A stretch of 39,977 bases of DNA, taken from the NCBI GenBank assembly GCA_902803145.1, contig CADCOT010000022.1, positions 1-39,977 of the forward strand. The letters run 5' to 3'. Made by a program: the position numbers and the translations under genes. The DNA is from an uncultured Spirochaetales bacterium. GTDB taxonomy: Bacteria; Spirochaetota; Spirochaetia; Sphaerochaetales; Sphaerochaetaceae. How positions within the stretch are numbered: position 1 is the stretch's first letter; every line of letters begins with the position of its first letter. Positions 24,829 to 31,982 of this stretch are shown here, piece after piece. The notes beneath the pieces were generated by a model. That model saw only the letters and a program-made list of their open reading frames with translations. It did no database searches and was not told the origin of the DNA.

Positions 24829-25875
24829 ATGGCCAAGGCAAAGAAGAAAAAATCGTCAATACTGCCGCTGATTATCATTGTAGTGATAATTGTTCTTGCA
24901 GCGGCACTTCTGTATTTTACCCCGGTTAAAGACCCTCGTCAGTTCATGGAAGTTGAAGGGGAGAACCTTGAACTGATTGCTCTTCCTTCCAATGACGGTG
25001 ACATAATTGTCCACAACGGCTTTACCCTCAAATACTCAGAAGAGCACGAGCAGCCGTACTGGGTTGCCTACGTCCTCACGCCCGAGGAAACTGTGGTCAA
25101 AGCCGTCTCACGTTCAGATGATTTCCGCGCCGATCCGGCAATCCCCACAGGCAGTGCCACCCTTGCTGACTACAAGAGCAGTGGCTATGACCGAGGCCAT
25201 CTTGCACCCTTTGCCGACCTTTCATGGTCAGAAGAATCTGCATCAGATTCCTTTTTACTTTCAAACATGAGTCCCCAGGCCGGATCTCTGAACCGTGGCC
25301 GCTGGGCTGACCTAGAGAGTGTAATTCGCACATTCAGCCTCTCGGGCCCCATCTGTGTAGTTACCGGCCCGGTTCTTACCGACGGTCCTTACAAGACAAT
25401 AGGGCAGAACAAGGTTGCAGTTCCCAACTACTTCTACAAGGTTGTTCTTTTCTACAGCGGCCAGCGCTCACGAGCAATCGGCTTTTTGCTTCCCAACGAA
25501 GCCTGCAAGGAACCTCTTAAGTCCTATGCCGTTTCTGTTGATTACATAGAACAGCTCACCGGCATTGATTTCTTCTCAATGCTTCCGGACGACGTAGAAG
25601 ACGTCCTTGAAAGCTCATTTGACACCGACCTCTGGGACTTTACTGACTATTCTGCCAAAGTGGCCGCCTCATACGGCTACAGTGCAGATACTGCAACTGT
25701 ATCCCCAATCCAGGCCACAACATTTGAAATCAGAAAAGATCCCCAGACAGCAGAGGAAAAGATTCTCTACTTCCTCTACGTCAATTTCTCATCAATAAAA
25801 ATTGAACTGCTTGAGCTTTTTGGTTATAGTTTGGATACTGTCAAAGAAATAACTGCGGCATTAGTACATCGGTAG
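24829..25875 (+). CDS. membrane-anchored DNA/RNA non-specific endonuclease (NucA/EndA family)
   Basis: A 348-residue protein. A lysine-rich start and one membrane helix (11-30) anchor it, so the enzyme should face the periplasm. The catalytic DRGH is at 121-124, and the metal-binding Asn of SLNRGRWADLE is at 155 with Glu163. A 100-residue C-terminal extension follows, of unknown role. The frame is open upstream to 24709, but ATG 24829 is chosen because the upstream part would run into the cysE gene and lacks the signal-anchor start. The last six residues (AALVHR) and the TAG stop are encoded by the first 21 nt of the tRNA-Gly gene. The family degrades DNA and RNA for nutrition, competence or defence. 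Confidence 0.9.
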   Translation: MAKAKKKKSSILPLIIIVVIIVLAAALLYFTPVKDPRQFMEVEGENLELIALPSNDGDIIVHNGFTLKYSEEHEQPYWVAYVLTPEETVVKAVSRSDDFRADPAIPTGSATLADYKSSGYDRGHLAPFADLSWSEESASDSFLLSNMSPQAGSLNRGRWADLESVIRTFSLSGPICVVTGPVLTDGPYKTIGQNKVAVPNYFYKVVLFYSGQRSRAIGFLLPNEACKEPLKSYAVSVDYIEQLTGIDFFSMLPDDVEDVLESSFDTDLWDFTDYSAKVAASYGYSADTATVSPIQATTFEIRKDPQTAEEKILYFLYVNFSSIKIELLELFGYSLDTVKEITAALVHR

Positions 25876-25925
25876 TACATGAGCTTCCCAAGCTCGTGAG
25901 GCGGGTTCGACTCCCGTATGCCGCT
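25855..25925 (+). tRNA. tRNA-Gly (anticodon CCC)
   Basis: A 71-nt cloverleaf folds completely: acceptor GCGGCAT/ATGCCGC (7 pairs), D stem GTAC/GTAC with a GG-containing loop, anticodon stem TGAGC/GCTCG around loop TTCCCAA with CCC at 25887-25889, and T stem GCGGG/CCCGT around TTCGACT. The discriminator is T. The 3' CCA is not encoded. The first 21 nt are also the end of the nuclease gene, whose stop codon lies in the D loop. A terminator follows directly. Confidence 0.96.
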
Positions 25926-25962
25926 AAAAAGGTCCATGGACACCCGTCCACGGACCTTTTTA
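25926..25962 (+). terminator. terminator behind tRNA-Gly
   Basis: AAAAAGGTCC-A-TGGAC pairs with GTCCA-C-GGACCTTTTT across the loop ACCC/ACC. That gives 15 pairs with one mismatch, ending in a T run. It starts on the base after the tRNA discriminator, so it sits inside the att-flanked block. Confidence 0.9.
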
Positions 25963-26138
25963 CTTGTATAGACAGGGAGTCGAAACGAGCGACGGCGCAG
26001 CCGGGTAAACGCCGTGGGTAAGGCGTTTACAGCGAAGGCGGGGTATTACAGCCTTATGCTTAAAAGGGCTGTAAAATGACTGAGTCAAGGACGGCCCTGC
26101 CGTTTATCTTGATCCTTGACGCAGTCTTATCAGTGCGA

Positions 26139-26156
26139 CGACTCCCGTATGCCGCT
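26139..26156 (+). repeat. 18-bp direct repeat of the tRNA-Gly 3' end (att-like)
   Basis: An exact copy of bases 25908-25925, covering part of the T loop, the T stem 3' strand, the acceptor 3' strand and the discriminator. The bases just outside differ (t versus a before the repeat), so the identity has sharp borders. It cannot fold as a tRNA on its own. Confidence 0.9.
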
Positions 26157-26165
26157 TTAAGGTAT

Positions 26166-26307
26166 ATGTTGTGGTTTTTCTTTAAAAAAGGCCCTTTACC
26201 ACAACATGTATATGAGTTTTGGTACTTTTAGAGATTTTTTCTTGAAAAGTACCAACTCTATTTAGAAATCTTGGTACTTTTTAAAGATTTTTTCCAAAAA
26301 GTACCAA
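26166..26307. repeat. three hairpins, two of them near-identical GGTAC palindromes
   Basis: ATGTTGTGGT pairs with ACCACAACAT at 26166-26207. Two 37-nt hairpins then follow 52 bp apart: TTGGTACTTTT/AAAAGTACCAA (26219-26255, 11 pairs) and TTGGTACTTTTT/AAAAAGTACCAA (26271-26307, 12 pairs). Both have loops containing AGATTTTTTC. The T tracts are inside the stems, not behind them, so they are not textbook terminators. They do lie between a tRNA unit and the convergent rrf2 gene. From 25963 to 26317 I see no gene. Confidence 0.8.
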
Positions 26308-26317
26308 ACTGACCTAA

Positions 26318-26743
26318 TCAAATAATATAGTCAAATCCCTGTGCGTTGTGATCAAGGATATCTTGAAGCGTAATTCCCTCAAGATAATCAGTGATAGCGC
26401 TGTATAGACCCTGCCAAACGTACATTAACTGCCAATCAGCAGCCTGGGGTGCCGAAGGGTCATCAAGCTCGTCAATAGGAGCTAGACTTCCCTCGGCCAA
26501 CTTCAGAATCTCCGCCACAGTATACCTGTCGGGGGTACGAGCCAGCTTGTAGCCACCTTGCGCACCCCTGACAGTCTTTATTACATCCTGACGGTTTAAA
26601 AGGGCCATAATCTGCTCAAGATACTTCTTGGAAATGTTCTGCCTTTCAGCAATGTCCTTAAGTGCAACACAGCCATCGGTGCCGTTTTGAGCCAGATCCA
26701 ACATAACACATAAAGCGTAGCGTCCTTTTGTAGAAATTCTCAT
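26318..26743 (-). CDS. Rrf2-family regulator, CymR-like
   Basis: A 141-residue transcription factor with the Rrf2 winged helix at the N-terminus (MRISTKGRYALCVMLDLAQN, SKKYLEQIMALL, VRGAQGGYKLAR). It lacks the three-Cys cluster that holds the Fe-S centre in IscR; the only cysteines are Cys12 and Cys25. The gene begins 2 nt after the cysK stop codon. In Firmicutes CymR works as a complex with CysK to repress cysteine synthesis when cysteine is abundant, and the same use is likely here. Its targets probably include its own promoter upstream of cysK and perhaps cysE. Confidence 0.85.
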   Translation of the reverse strand: MRISTKGRYALCVMLDLAQNGTDGCVALKDIAERQNISKKYLEQIMALLNRQDVIKTVRGAQGGYKLARTPDRYTVAEILKLAEGSLAPIDELDDPSAPQAADWQLMYVWQGLYSAITDYLEGITLQDILDHNAQGFDYII

Positions 26744-26745
26744 AT

Positions 26746-27678
26746 TCAGTCCTGGAAAAGAGGAGTGGAGAGGTACCTGTCTCCGGTGTCCGGAAGAAGA
26801 ACAACAATTGTCTTGCCCTTATTCTCGGGGCGTTTTGCAAGCTGGGTTGCTGCAAACAGAGCTGCACCTGAAGAAATGCCGACAAGCACACCGTCAGTTC
26901 TTGCAATAGCTTTTCCTGTAGCAAAAGCATCCTCGTTAGAAACCGGGATAATTTCATCATAAATCTTGGTGTCCAGAGTATCAGGAACAAAACCTGCGCC
27001 AATGCCCTGAATCTTGTGAGGTCCGGCAACTCCCTTAGAAAGAACAGGAGAAGACTCCGGTTCAACAGCCACAACCTTTACATTGGGATTCTTGGACTTA
27101 AGGAACTTTCCAACACCGGAAAGAGTTCCGCCTGTGCCAACGCCTGCAACAAAGAAGTCAACCTTTCCGTCAGTATCGTTCCAAATCTCGGGACCTGTAG
27201 TTGCAAAATGAGCTGCAGGGTTTGCAGGGTTTGTGAACTGACCGGGAATAAAGGCACCGGGAATTTCTTTTGCCAGCTCTTCAGCTTTGGCAATTGCTCC
27301 CTTCATGCCCTTAGCACCTTCGGTAAGGACAATCTCTGCGCCGTAAGCCTTAAGAAGATTACGTCTTTCAACACTCATTGTTTCAGGCATTGTAAGAATT
27401 GCCCTGTAACCTTTAGCTGTAGCAACGGCGGCAAGGCCAATTCCGGTGTTTCCGCTGGTAGGCTCAATAATGACAGAACCTGCCTTCAGAAGGCCTTTAG
27501 CCTCTGCATCTTCAATCATAGCCTTAGCGATTCTATCCTTAACACTGCCTGCTGGATTGAGATATTCAAGTTTGACAAGCACCTCTGCCTCAAGACCGTT
27601 TGCCTTTGAATAATTGACAACCTTAAGAAGAGGGGTGTTTCCGACCAACTGGGTAATACTGTTGTAAATTCTAGCCAT
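26746..27678 (-). CDS. cysK: cysteine synthase A (O-acetylserine sulfhydrylase)
   Basis: A 310-residue PLP enzyme that makes cysteine from O-acetylserine and sulfide. The PLP lysine is Lys47 in GSVKDR, TSGNTG is at 74-79 and the phosphate loop GVGTGGT lies further on. The frame is open to 27738, but the start at 27678 is chosen for two reasons. A strong promoter (27710-27738) lies inside the extra part, and [17 protein letters not shown] is the usual family start. The upstream Shine-Dalgarno (AGGTAGG) is rather far from the ATG. It is followed 2 nt later by the CymR-like gene, with which it forms an operon. Confidence 0.96.
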   Translation of the reverse strand: MARIYNSITQLVGNTPLLKVVNYSKANGLEAEVLVKLEYLNPAGSVKDRIAKAMIEDAEAKGLLKAGSVIIEPTSGNTGIGLAAVATAKGYRAILTMPETMSVERRNLLKAYGAEIVLTEGAKGMKGAIAKAEELAKEIPGAFIPGQFTNPANPAAHFATTGPEIWNDTDGKVDFFVAGVGTGGTLSGVGKFLKSKNPNVKVVAVEPESSPVLSKGVAGPHKIQGIGAGFVPDTLDTKIYDEIIPVSNEDAFATGKAIARTDGVLVGISSGAALFAATQLAKRPENKGKTIVVLLPDTGDRYLSTPLFQD

Positions 27679-27709
27679 GTCTACTATACCTACCTTTTTA
27701 CTAGGCTTT

Positions 27710-27738
27710 ATTATGCCGCAAACACAGCTTTTTGTCAA
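27710..27738 (-). promoter_or_regulatory. promoter of the cysK-rrf2 operon
   Basis: On the minus strand a perfect -35 box TTGACA (27733-27738) is followed after 17 bp by CATAAT (27710-27715), about 30 bp before the cysK ATG. A near-palindrome with arms CACAGA/TTTGTG at 27741-27759 lies just upstream of the -35 and could be a regulator site. Confidence 0.75.
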
Positions 27739-27762
27739 TACACAGAAAAAACCTTTGTGCGG

Positions 27763-28947
27763 TTAAATTATGTTAATGAAGAACAAAATTGTAAAACTGT
27801 TAATCAGATCCAGAAAAACTCCGCCAACTACGGGAACCAGCAGAAATGCCTTCAAAGATGTTGCACGCCCGGATGTAACGGACCTCATGTTTGCTAGAGC
27901 ATTAGGGGTGGCGCCAAGACCAAAACCGCACACACCGGCAGTAATTACAGCGGCATCGTAATTGCCACCTAGGATTCTGAACACACCAAAGCGTGCAAAA
28001 GCAGCCAAAAATATTGTTTGGACACACAGCAAAATGACAAGCGGAAGGGCCAGACTTGCAATCTGCCAAAGCTTCAAAGATACAAGGGCAATTCCCAAAA
28101 AGAAGTCCAACATGATAGTGCTAATGTCATTCAGCTGCTTCTGCGGAACCTTGTACCACGCAGTTATAGTCCCAAGATTGCTGATAATCACGCCCACAAT
28201 CATTGCCCCAATGTAGCTTGGAAAAATCAGGCCGGTCTTAGATATTAAAGAAGAAAGCAGAGAGCCAAGGCCTGCAGCAATTGCCAGCTGGGCAGCAGCG
28301 TGATAGTAGGGTGTGCGTATGTAAACACGTTGAGGCTTTTCCTCGACCGCCGCATCCTCATCCGGCTCTGCCTGCTCCAAGTTGTACCTCTTAATCAGCG
28401 CCGCACCCACCGGCCCGCCAATCAGCGAACCCGCCACAAGCCCAAACGTTGCCGCTGCAGTTGCCAGTGTAGTGGCCCCTTTCAGCCCCAGATTCTCAAT
28501 TACAGGGCCGAACGCGGCCGATGTCCCATGTCCACCCAGCATTGATATTGAGCCCATACACAATGCCGCATAAGAATCCACACCAATCAAGCGGCAAATA
28601 ACCAAGGCAATCACATTTTGAGAAATTGCAATTACAGCAACAATAATAAGGATTTTTATAAACAGCACACCATAAGATCTCAAAGTCTTAATCTGCACAT
28701 TAAAACCCACCGCGGTAAAGAACAGCAGCATTGCAATATCCTTGATAGTCTCTGTAAAACAAATCTCTACAACACCCAAAACATACAGGATGCAGCACAA
28801 AACAGACACAATCCCACCGCCGATAACGGGCGAGGGCAGACAAATCCGTTTAAAAAAGCCAACTCTTTTCTTAATAAACGTACCAAGATATAGCGCCGCA
28901 ACAGCAATTGCCAAACTTTGATACATATCCAACGTTATTGTGTGCAT
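27763..28947 (-). CDS. gltS: sodium/glutamate symporter GltS
   Basis: A 394-residue inner-membrane protein with about ten helices. The family signatures are LPSPVIGGGIVSVL early, SMLGGHGTSAAFGPVIE in the first reentrant segment, and GVCGFGLGATPNALANM in the second. It imports glutamate with sodium. It is separate from cysK, which has its own promoter 25-50 bp behind the gltS stop. No convincing RBS precedes the ATG at 28947; Met8 is an alternative start with a GGA motif in front. The gene is divergent from the nuclease-like gene at 29062 across 114 bp. Confidence 0.93.
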   Translation of the reverse strand: MHTITLDMYQSLAIAVAALYLGTFIKKRVGFFKRICLPSPVIGGGIVSVLCCILYVLGVVEICFTETIKDIAMLLFFTAVGFNVQIKTLRSYGVLFIKILIIVAVIAISQNVIALVICRLIGVDSYAALCMGSISMLGGHGTSAAFGPVIENLGLKGATTLATAAATFGLVAGSLIGGPVGAALIKRYNLEQAEPDEDAAVEEKPQRVYIRTPYYHAAAQLAIAAGLGSLLSSLISKTGLIFPSYIGAMIVGVIISNLGTITAWYKVPQKQLNDISTIMLDFFLGIALVSLKLWQIASLALPLVILLCVQTIFLAAFARFGVFRILGGNYDAAVITAGVCGFGLGATPNALANMRSVTSGRATSLKAFLLVPVVGGVFLDLINSFTILFFINII

Positions 28948-29023
28948 AAAGCAAGTATAACACTTAATTCGTGCTCTAGAACTATGAGCTTTATGTCAAC
29001 TTTTTGTAATTTTTTGATAAAAA

Positions 29024-29040
29024 AGTGGAAAATTTCCACT
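29024..29040. promoter_or_regulatory. palindrome in the gltS / nuclease-like divergent region
   Basis: AGTGGAAA-A-TTTCCACT is a perfect 8-bp-arm palindrome 21 bp before the start of the downstream gene. It looks like a binding site for a dimeric repressor; the protein is unknown. Confidence 0.5.
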
Positions 29041-29061
29041 GTAATGTCATAAAATATTAAT

Positions 29062-29868
29062 ATGACGCTACTAGAATCTGTTAAAAATCTTCTTAAGAAT
29101 CTTAAATTGCCTCTTAATTATGCAAATGACAGGGCTAGTTTGCCCGAAGTAACTCTACTTACCAGAAAAGAAAAGGGTAAAGTACGTTACTACAGCTACA
29201 ATACAAAGACAAAGGGTTCAAAATACATCAACGATAATAAATCCGAGTCAATCAAAGCACTTGAGGAAAAGTTGTATAAGAAAAAACTGGAGAGCACCTT
29301 AAAAACAGAAATTAAGAACCTAAAGAAGGTTGAGAAGATTCTTGAAAAGACGCCTAGGTGGGAAACGGTGTATTACGATATGCCGGAAGAAAAGAGGCAT
29401 TTGATAAAGCCTTTTGAATTAAAGCCAATAAAACTCAACGAACAAGATGTTCTGAACTGGAAATTAAGAAACAGGGCAAGAAGAAATATAAAGACTCCAA
29501 ACAAGACAATGAACGGTGAGTACGTAAAATCAAAAAGCGAGTTGATAATTGCAGACAGATTGCACGCAGCGGGCGTTCCCTATGTCTATGAAGTAAACCT
29601 TGGACTTGCAGAGGAACATACCGGCATGTTTGTAACATGGAATCCGGACTTTAAAGTACTGAATGTAAGAACAGGCAAGGAGTATTATTGGGAACATTTA
29701 GGAAAGGTGGACGATCCTGAGTATCTTGCAGTCTGTATGTTCAAGATAGAGACATATTGGAAAAACGATATTGTCCAGGGCGACAACCTGATTATTACTA
29801 TGGAAACAAGCACCTCTGCGTTGAATACAGAATACGTTGATATGCTGATTCAGAAATTATTGAAATAA
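29062..29868 (+). CDS. hypothetical protein with PD-(D/E)XK-nuclease-like C-terminus
   Basis: A 268-residue Lys-rich protein that I do not recognise by name. Residues 60-95 are a charged helix. The C-terminal half carries a pattern like phage and mobile-element nucleases: KSKSELIIADRL at 156-167, NPDF at 194-197, then TGKEYYWEHLGKVDDPEY at 204-221 and GDNLIITMET at 240-249. Glu160, Asp196 and Glu211 could form the metal site, but the usual E-x-K is E-H-L-G-K here. The gene is more AT-rich than its neighbours and has no visible RBS, with ATG 21 bp after a palindrome. These are signs of recent acquisition. The role is unknown; a defence or mobile-element function is only a guess. Confidence 0.6.
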   Translation: MTLLESVKNLLKNLKLPLNYANDRASLPEVTLLTRKEKGKVRYYSYNTKTKGSKYINDNKSESIKALEEKLYKKKLESTLKTEIKNLKKVEKILEKTPRWETVYYDMPEEKRHLIKPFELKPIKLNEQDVLNWKLRNRARRNIKTPNKTMNGEYVKSKSELIIADRLHAAGVPYVYEVNLGLAEEHTGMFVTWNPDFKVLNVRTGKEYYWEHLGKVDDPEYLAVCMFKIETYWKNDIVQGDNLIITMETSTSALNTEYVDMLIQKLLK

Positions 29869-29873
29869 AGAAA

Positions 29874-29905
29874 ACGGGCTGTAACAAATAAATGCTACAG
29901 CCCGT
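29874..29905. terminator. bidirectional terminator between convergent genes
   Basis: ACGGGCTGTA and TACAGCCCGT form a perfect 10-bp stem around a 12-nt loop. A-rich sequence lies before it and AT-rich sequence after. It sits 6 bp past one stop codon and 20 bp before the other. Its GGGCTGTAA core also occurs in the stem at 26046-26074. Confidence 0.75.
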
Positions 29906-29924
29906 AAATTGTATCTGCGAAAGA

Positions 29925-30668
29925 TTACTTCAATTTGCCTGCAATTGAAATTAGGTTTGCAAGGTCAAAATCAACACCGTAGATTGTCTCAATAACACTT
30001 ACGTCTGTCTGAACGACCTTGACCAGTTCTTCAATTTGTTCACTTGAAGCAGACGGGTCTTCTGCCAGCTCTACAACATCTTTAACAATGTTGGTAATCA
30101 ATGTTGTGGCAATAATATCACCCTGAGACTGATATGTTTTGGTATTTCTTTCAGTAAGGACTTTATCAAGAGCAACAAGGGTGGGAACTGCCTGTTTGAG
30201 AGCGTCGACTACATCTTGGTTGTCGCCAACCAATGTCTCAGATGGTCCGATTACCCCTGATTTTTGCAGGAAACTATCCACCAAACTTCCAATTTCTGCT
30301 GCAGAAGCAGTAGCGTCAGCAACAGCGGCAGCAATATTTGTTGCCTCTTTAGCAGGCTTTTCTGTTCCCTCAACCTTCTTTGCTAGGGCTTTCTGGACAG
30401 CCTCAGCACTGGCACCGGACTGGCTGGCTTCAACAATCAGGTTTCTGATTTCATCAAGTTCATCAGCGCTGATGTCTGTGTTTCCATCCTTGAAAACTTC
30501 ATCAACTACAGATGTTACGTTGCCGACAGCAACTCTATCGCCATAACCCAGGTTGATATTTCCAACTCTGGTAAAACCCTTTCCCATCTTTTCAATCTGA
30601 TCCTGAGAGCAGGCTACACAGATTAACAGAACTGCAATTGTTAAAACAAAAATGAAATTCTTCTTCAT
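29925..30668 (-). CDS. lipoprotein of unknown function
   Basis: A 247-residue lipoprotein with lipobox ICVAC and Cys20 as the lipid site. The mature part is mostly predicted helix, rich in Ala, Asp and Glu, with acidic and hydrophobic heptad-like spacing (ISADELDEIRNLIVEASQSG, SSEQIEELVKVVQTDVSVIE). I see no known domain. The gene is second in a unit with the outer-membrane protein upstream, 15 nt apart, and has a very strong RBS (AAGGAGGTG). This suggests it is made in quantity and works with that barrel, for example as a periplasmic partner. Confidence 0.8.
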   Translation of the reverse strand: MKKNFIFVLTIAVLLICVACSQDQIEKMGKGFTRVGNINLGYGDRVAVGNVTSVVDEVFKDGNTDISADELDEIRNLIVEASQSGASAEAVQKALAKKVEGTEKPAKEATNIAAAVADATASAAEIGSLVDSFLQKSGVIGPSETLVGDNQDVVDALKQAVPTLVALDKVLTERNTKTYQSQGDIIATTLITNIVKDVVELAEDPSASSEQIEELVKVVQTDVSVIETIYGVDFDLANLISIAGKLK

Positions 30669-30683
30669 GACTGCACCTCCTTA

Positions 30684-31913
30684 TCAGTTTGAATCAAAGC
30701 CGAACTTGACTCTGAACGTGAGAGCATCGACGGGTTTGGCACCGTAAAGATCTCCAGCTTCGTGGAAGGAGTAGGAGACTTCAATGGTGTTGCCCTTAAA
30801 GCCTGCAGAAAGACCGAACATGGGGTAGCCGTTCTGGAAAGCAATGCTCAGATTGACAACCTTTACAATTCTCAGGTCGATTCTTGCAACAAGGTGGGTA
30901 ATCAGCTCCAGGCCGGGCTTCTTGCCACCATTCTTGTTCAAGTCTTCCTTAATGTAACCGTTAATATCCTCAATTGTGAATGAGAATACAGGGTTCAGGA
31001 CCTTAACCTTCGGTTCCCATACAAGACCAAGGTTCAGCTGCCACGGAGTGTAGAGAACAAAGTTGGAACCGCTGATAGGAGTTTTGCCGCCTGTAATAAC
31101 AGCGAACAAATCCTCCGGTTTATCAATCTGATAGTCCTTCATGTAGTAGTAGCCGTTAAGGTTGTTTACATTCAGGTTAAATCTCAGATTGCCGTTCATT
31201 ATTCCATAAGTAAGAGCAACATCAAACGGGATGGCAAAACCGCTCTTTGCCATCATTGAAAGAGAGGTGCCATGTTCAAGATACTCAACGGCATTCTTTC
31301 CTGAAATACCTGTAGCATAGCCCTTCAGTGCATAGCGCACACCTACACCAAGATCAAGGAAGAATGAGTTTGTTTCATAGATTCTGGTACCGTATGCAAC
31401 AGTTGCAGCAGCGTTAACCAAAGGAACAACCTCGGTATTGTAAATATTCTGGATACCTGTGCTGCCTTCAGAAGGCTTTGTTCTGGAATCTGCCCTAAGG
31501 TCAAATGAGAAACCGAACTTGTTAATTGCAAAGCCCAAACCTGCGTTTATTGTAATAACATCATTTCTACCGGTTCCCAGGTTCAGCATCATCTTACTTG
31601 CCAAATTAATCAGGTTTGCAGATGAAAAATCTAAATGGCTTATCTTGCTAAGAGCTTCAGCTGTTGTAGGAGCCGACATAGCCTTAGCCACGTTGTACAT
31701 TGTGACAGAAACGTTCGGAAGCTGAAGCATAAATCTGTTTCTAGCCAATTCTGCCTGATTGTTGTACATCTTGTAAGCCAGTGTACCGGGGGTAGAGTAC
31801 AGAGTAGGTCTAAATGGAACTGTAACCACTTTCTTGTAACTTCCGCCGTCACTTGCAGCAAAAAGAGACATGGTCAGAACCATCAGAAGTAATAGTCCAA
31901 GAATTTTTTTCAT
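30684..31913 (-). CDS. outer-membrane beta-barrel protein (TraF/FadL-like)
   Basis: A 409-residue exported protein. The signal peptide ends near LFAAS; the mature part is full of alternating strands (ITINAGLGFAINKFGFSFDLRAD, FFLDLGVGVRYALKGY, LNLGLVWEPKVK, FRVKFGF at the end). The layout, a leading helical segment (SANLINLASKMMLNLG) before the barrel, recalls spirochaete FadL/TraF-like outer-membrane proteins; no substrate can be named. The frame is open to 31940, but the start at 31913 is used because GAGGAG is 7 nt upstream and MKKILGLLLLMVL is a proper signal start. It forms an operon with the following lipoprotein. Confidence 0.8.
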   Translation of the reverse strand: MKKILGLLLLMVLTMSLFAASDGGSYKKVVTVPFRPTLYSTPGTLAYKMYNNQAELARNRFMLQLPNVSVTMYNVAKAMSAPTTAEALSKISHLDFSSANLINLASKMMLNLGTGRNDVITINAGLGFAINKFGFSFDLRADSRTKPSEGSTGIQNIYNTEVVPLVNAAATVAYGTRIYETNSFFLDLGVGVRYALKGYATGISGKNAVEYLEHGTSLSMMAKSGFAIPFDVALTYGIMNGNLRFNLNVNNLNGYYYMKDYQIDKPEDLFAVITGGKTPISGSNFVLYTPWQLNLGLVWEPKVKVLNPVFSFTIEDINGYIKEDLNKNGGKKPGLELITHLVARIDLRIVKVVNLSIAFQNGYPMFGLSAGFKGNTIEVSYSFHEAGDLYGAKPVDALTFRVKFGFDSN

Positions 31914-31947
31914 AAACTTCTCCTCAACTATAATATACACCTTGCGC

Positions 31948-31976
31948 TTGAAGAATGAAACCTAGTTAGGTAAAGT
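31948..31976 (+). promoter_or_regulatory. candidate promoter of the exported nucleotidyltransferase
   Basis: TTGAAG (31948-31953) and TAAAGT (31971-31976) are 17 bp apart. The start codon is at 31983, so the mRNA would begin almost at the ATG. No Shine-Dalgarno is visible, and the message may be leaderless. Confidence 0.45.
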
Positions 31977-31982
31977 ATAGAT

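Larger units (their letters stand above)
25926..26156. mobile_element. structured cassette flanked by tRNA-Gly 3'-end repeats (putative integrated element or remnant)
   Basis: The 18 bases CGACTCCCGTATGCCGCT at the tRNA 3' end (25908-25925) recur exactly at 26139-26156, 231 bp away. This is the pattern left by site-specific integration at a tRNA gene (attL/attR). The 213 bp between hold no gene. They hold the terminator and a chain of stems: GTAAACGCC/GGCGTTTAC (26005-26030), TTACAGCC/GGCTGTAA (26046-26074), and a 13-pair stem GACTGAGTCAAGGA/TCCTTGACGCAGTC (26078-26126) with ACGGC/GCCGT nested inside. Smaller pairs GTCG/CGAC and GGC/GCC lie at 25979-26002. No integrase is present, so this is either a non-autonomous element or a remnant of a larger island. 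Confidence 0.6.

Noticed and set aside
26139-26156. A second tRNA-Gly gene or pseudogene
   Set aside because: Only the last 18 bases of the tRNA are present and nothing upstream of them can form the other arms, so it is a repeat of the 3' end.
27679-27738. Longer N-terminus of CysK (20 extra residues)
   Set aside because: The extra codons overlap a strong promoter and do not resemble the family's start.
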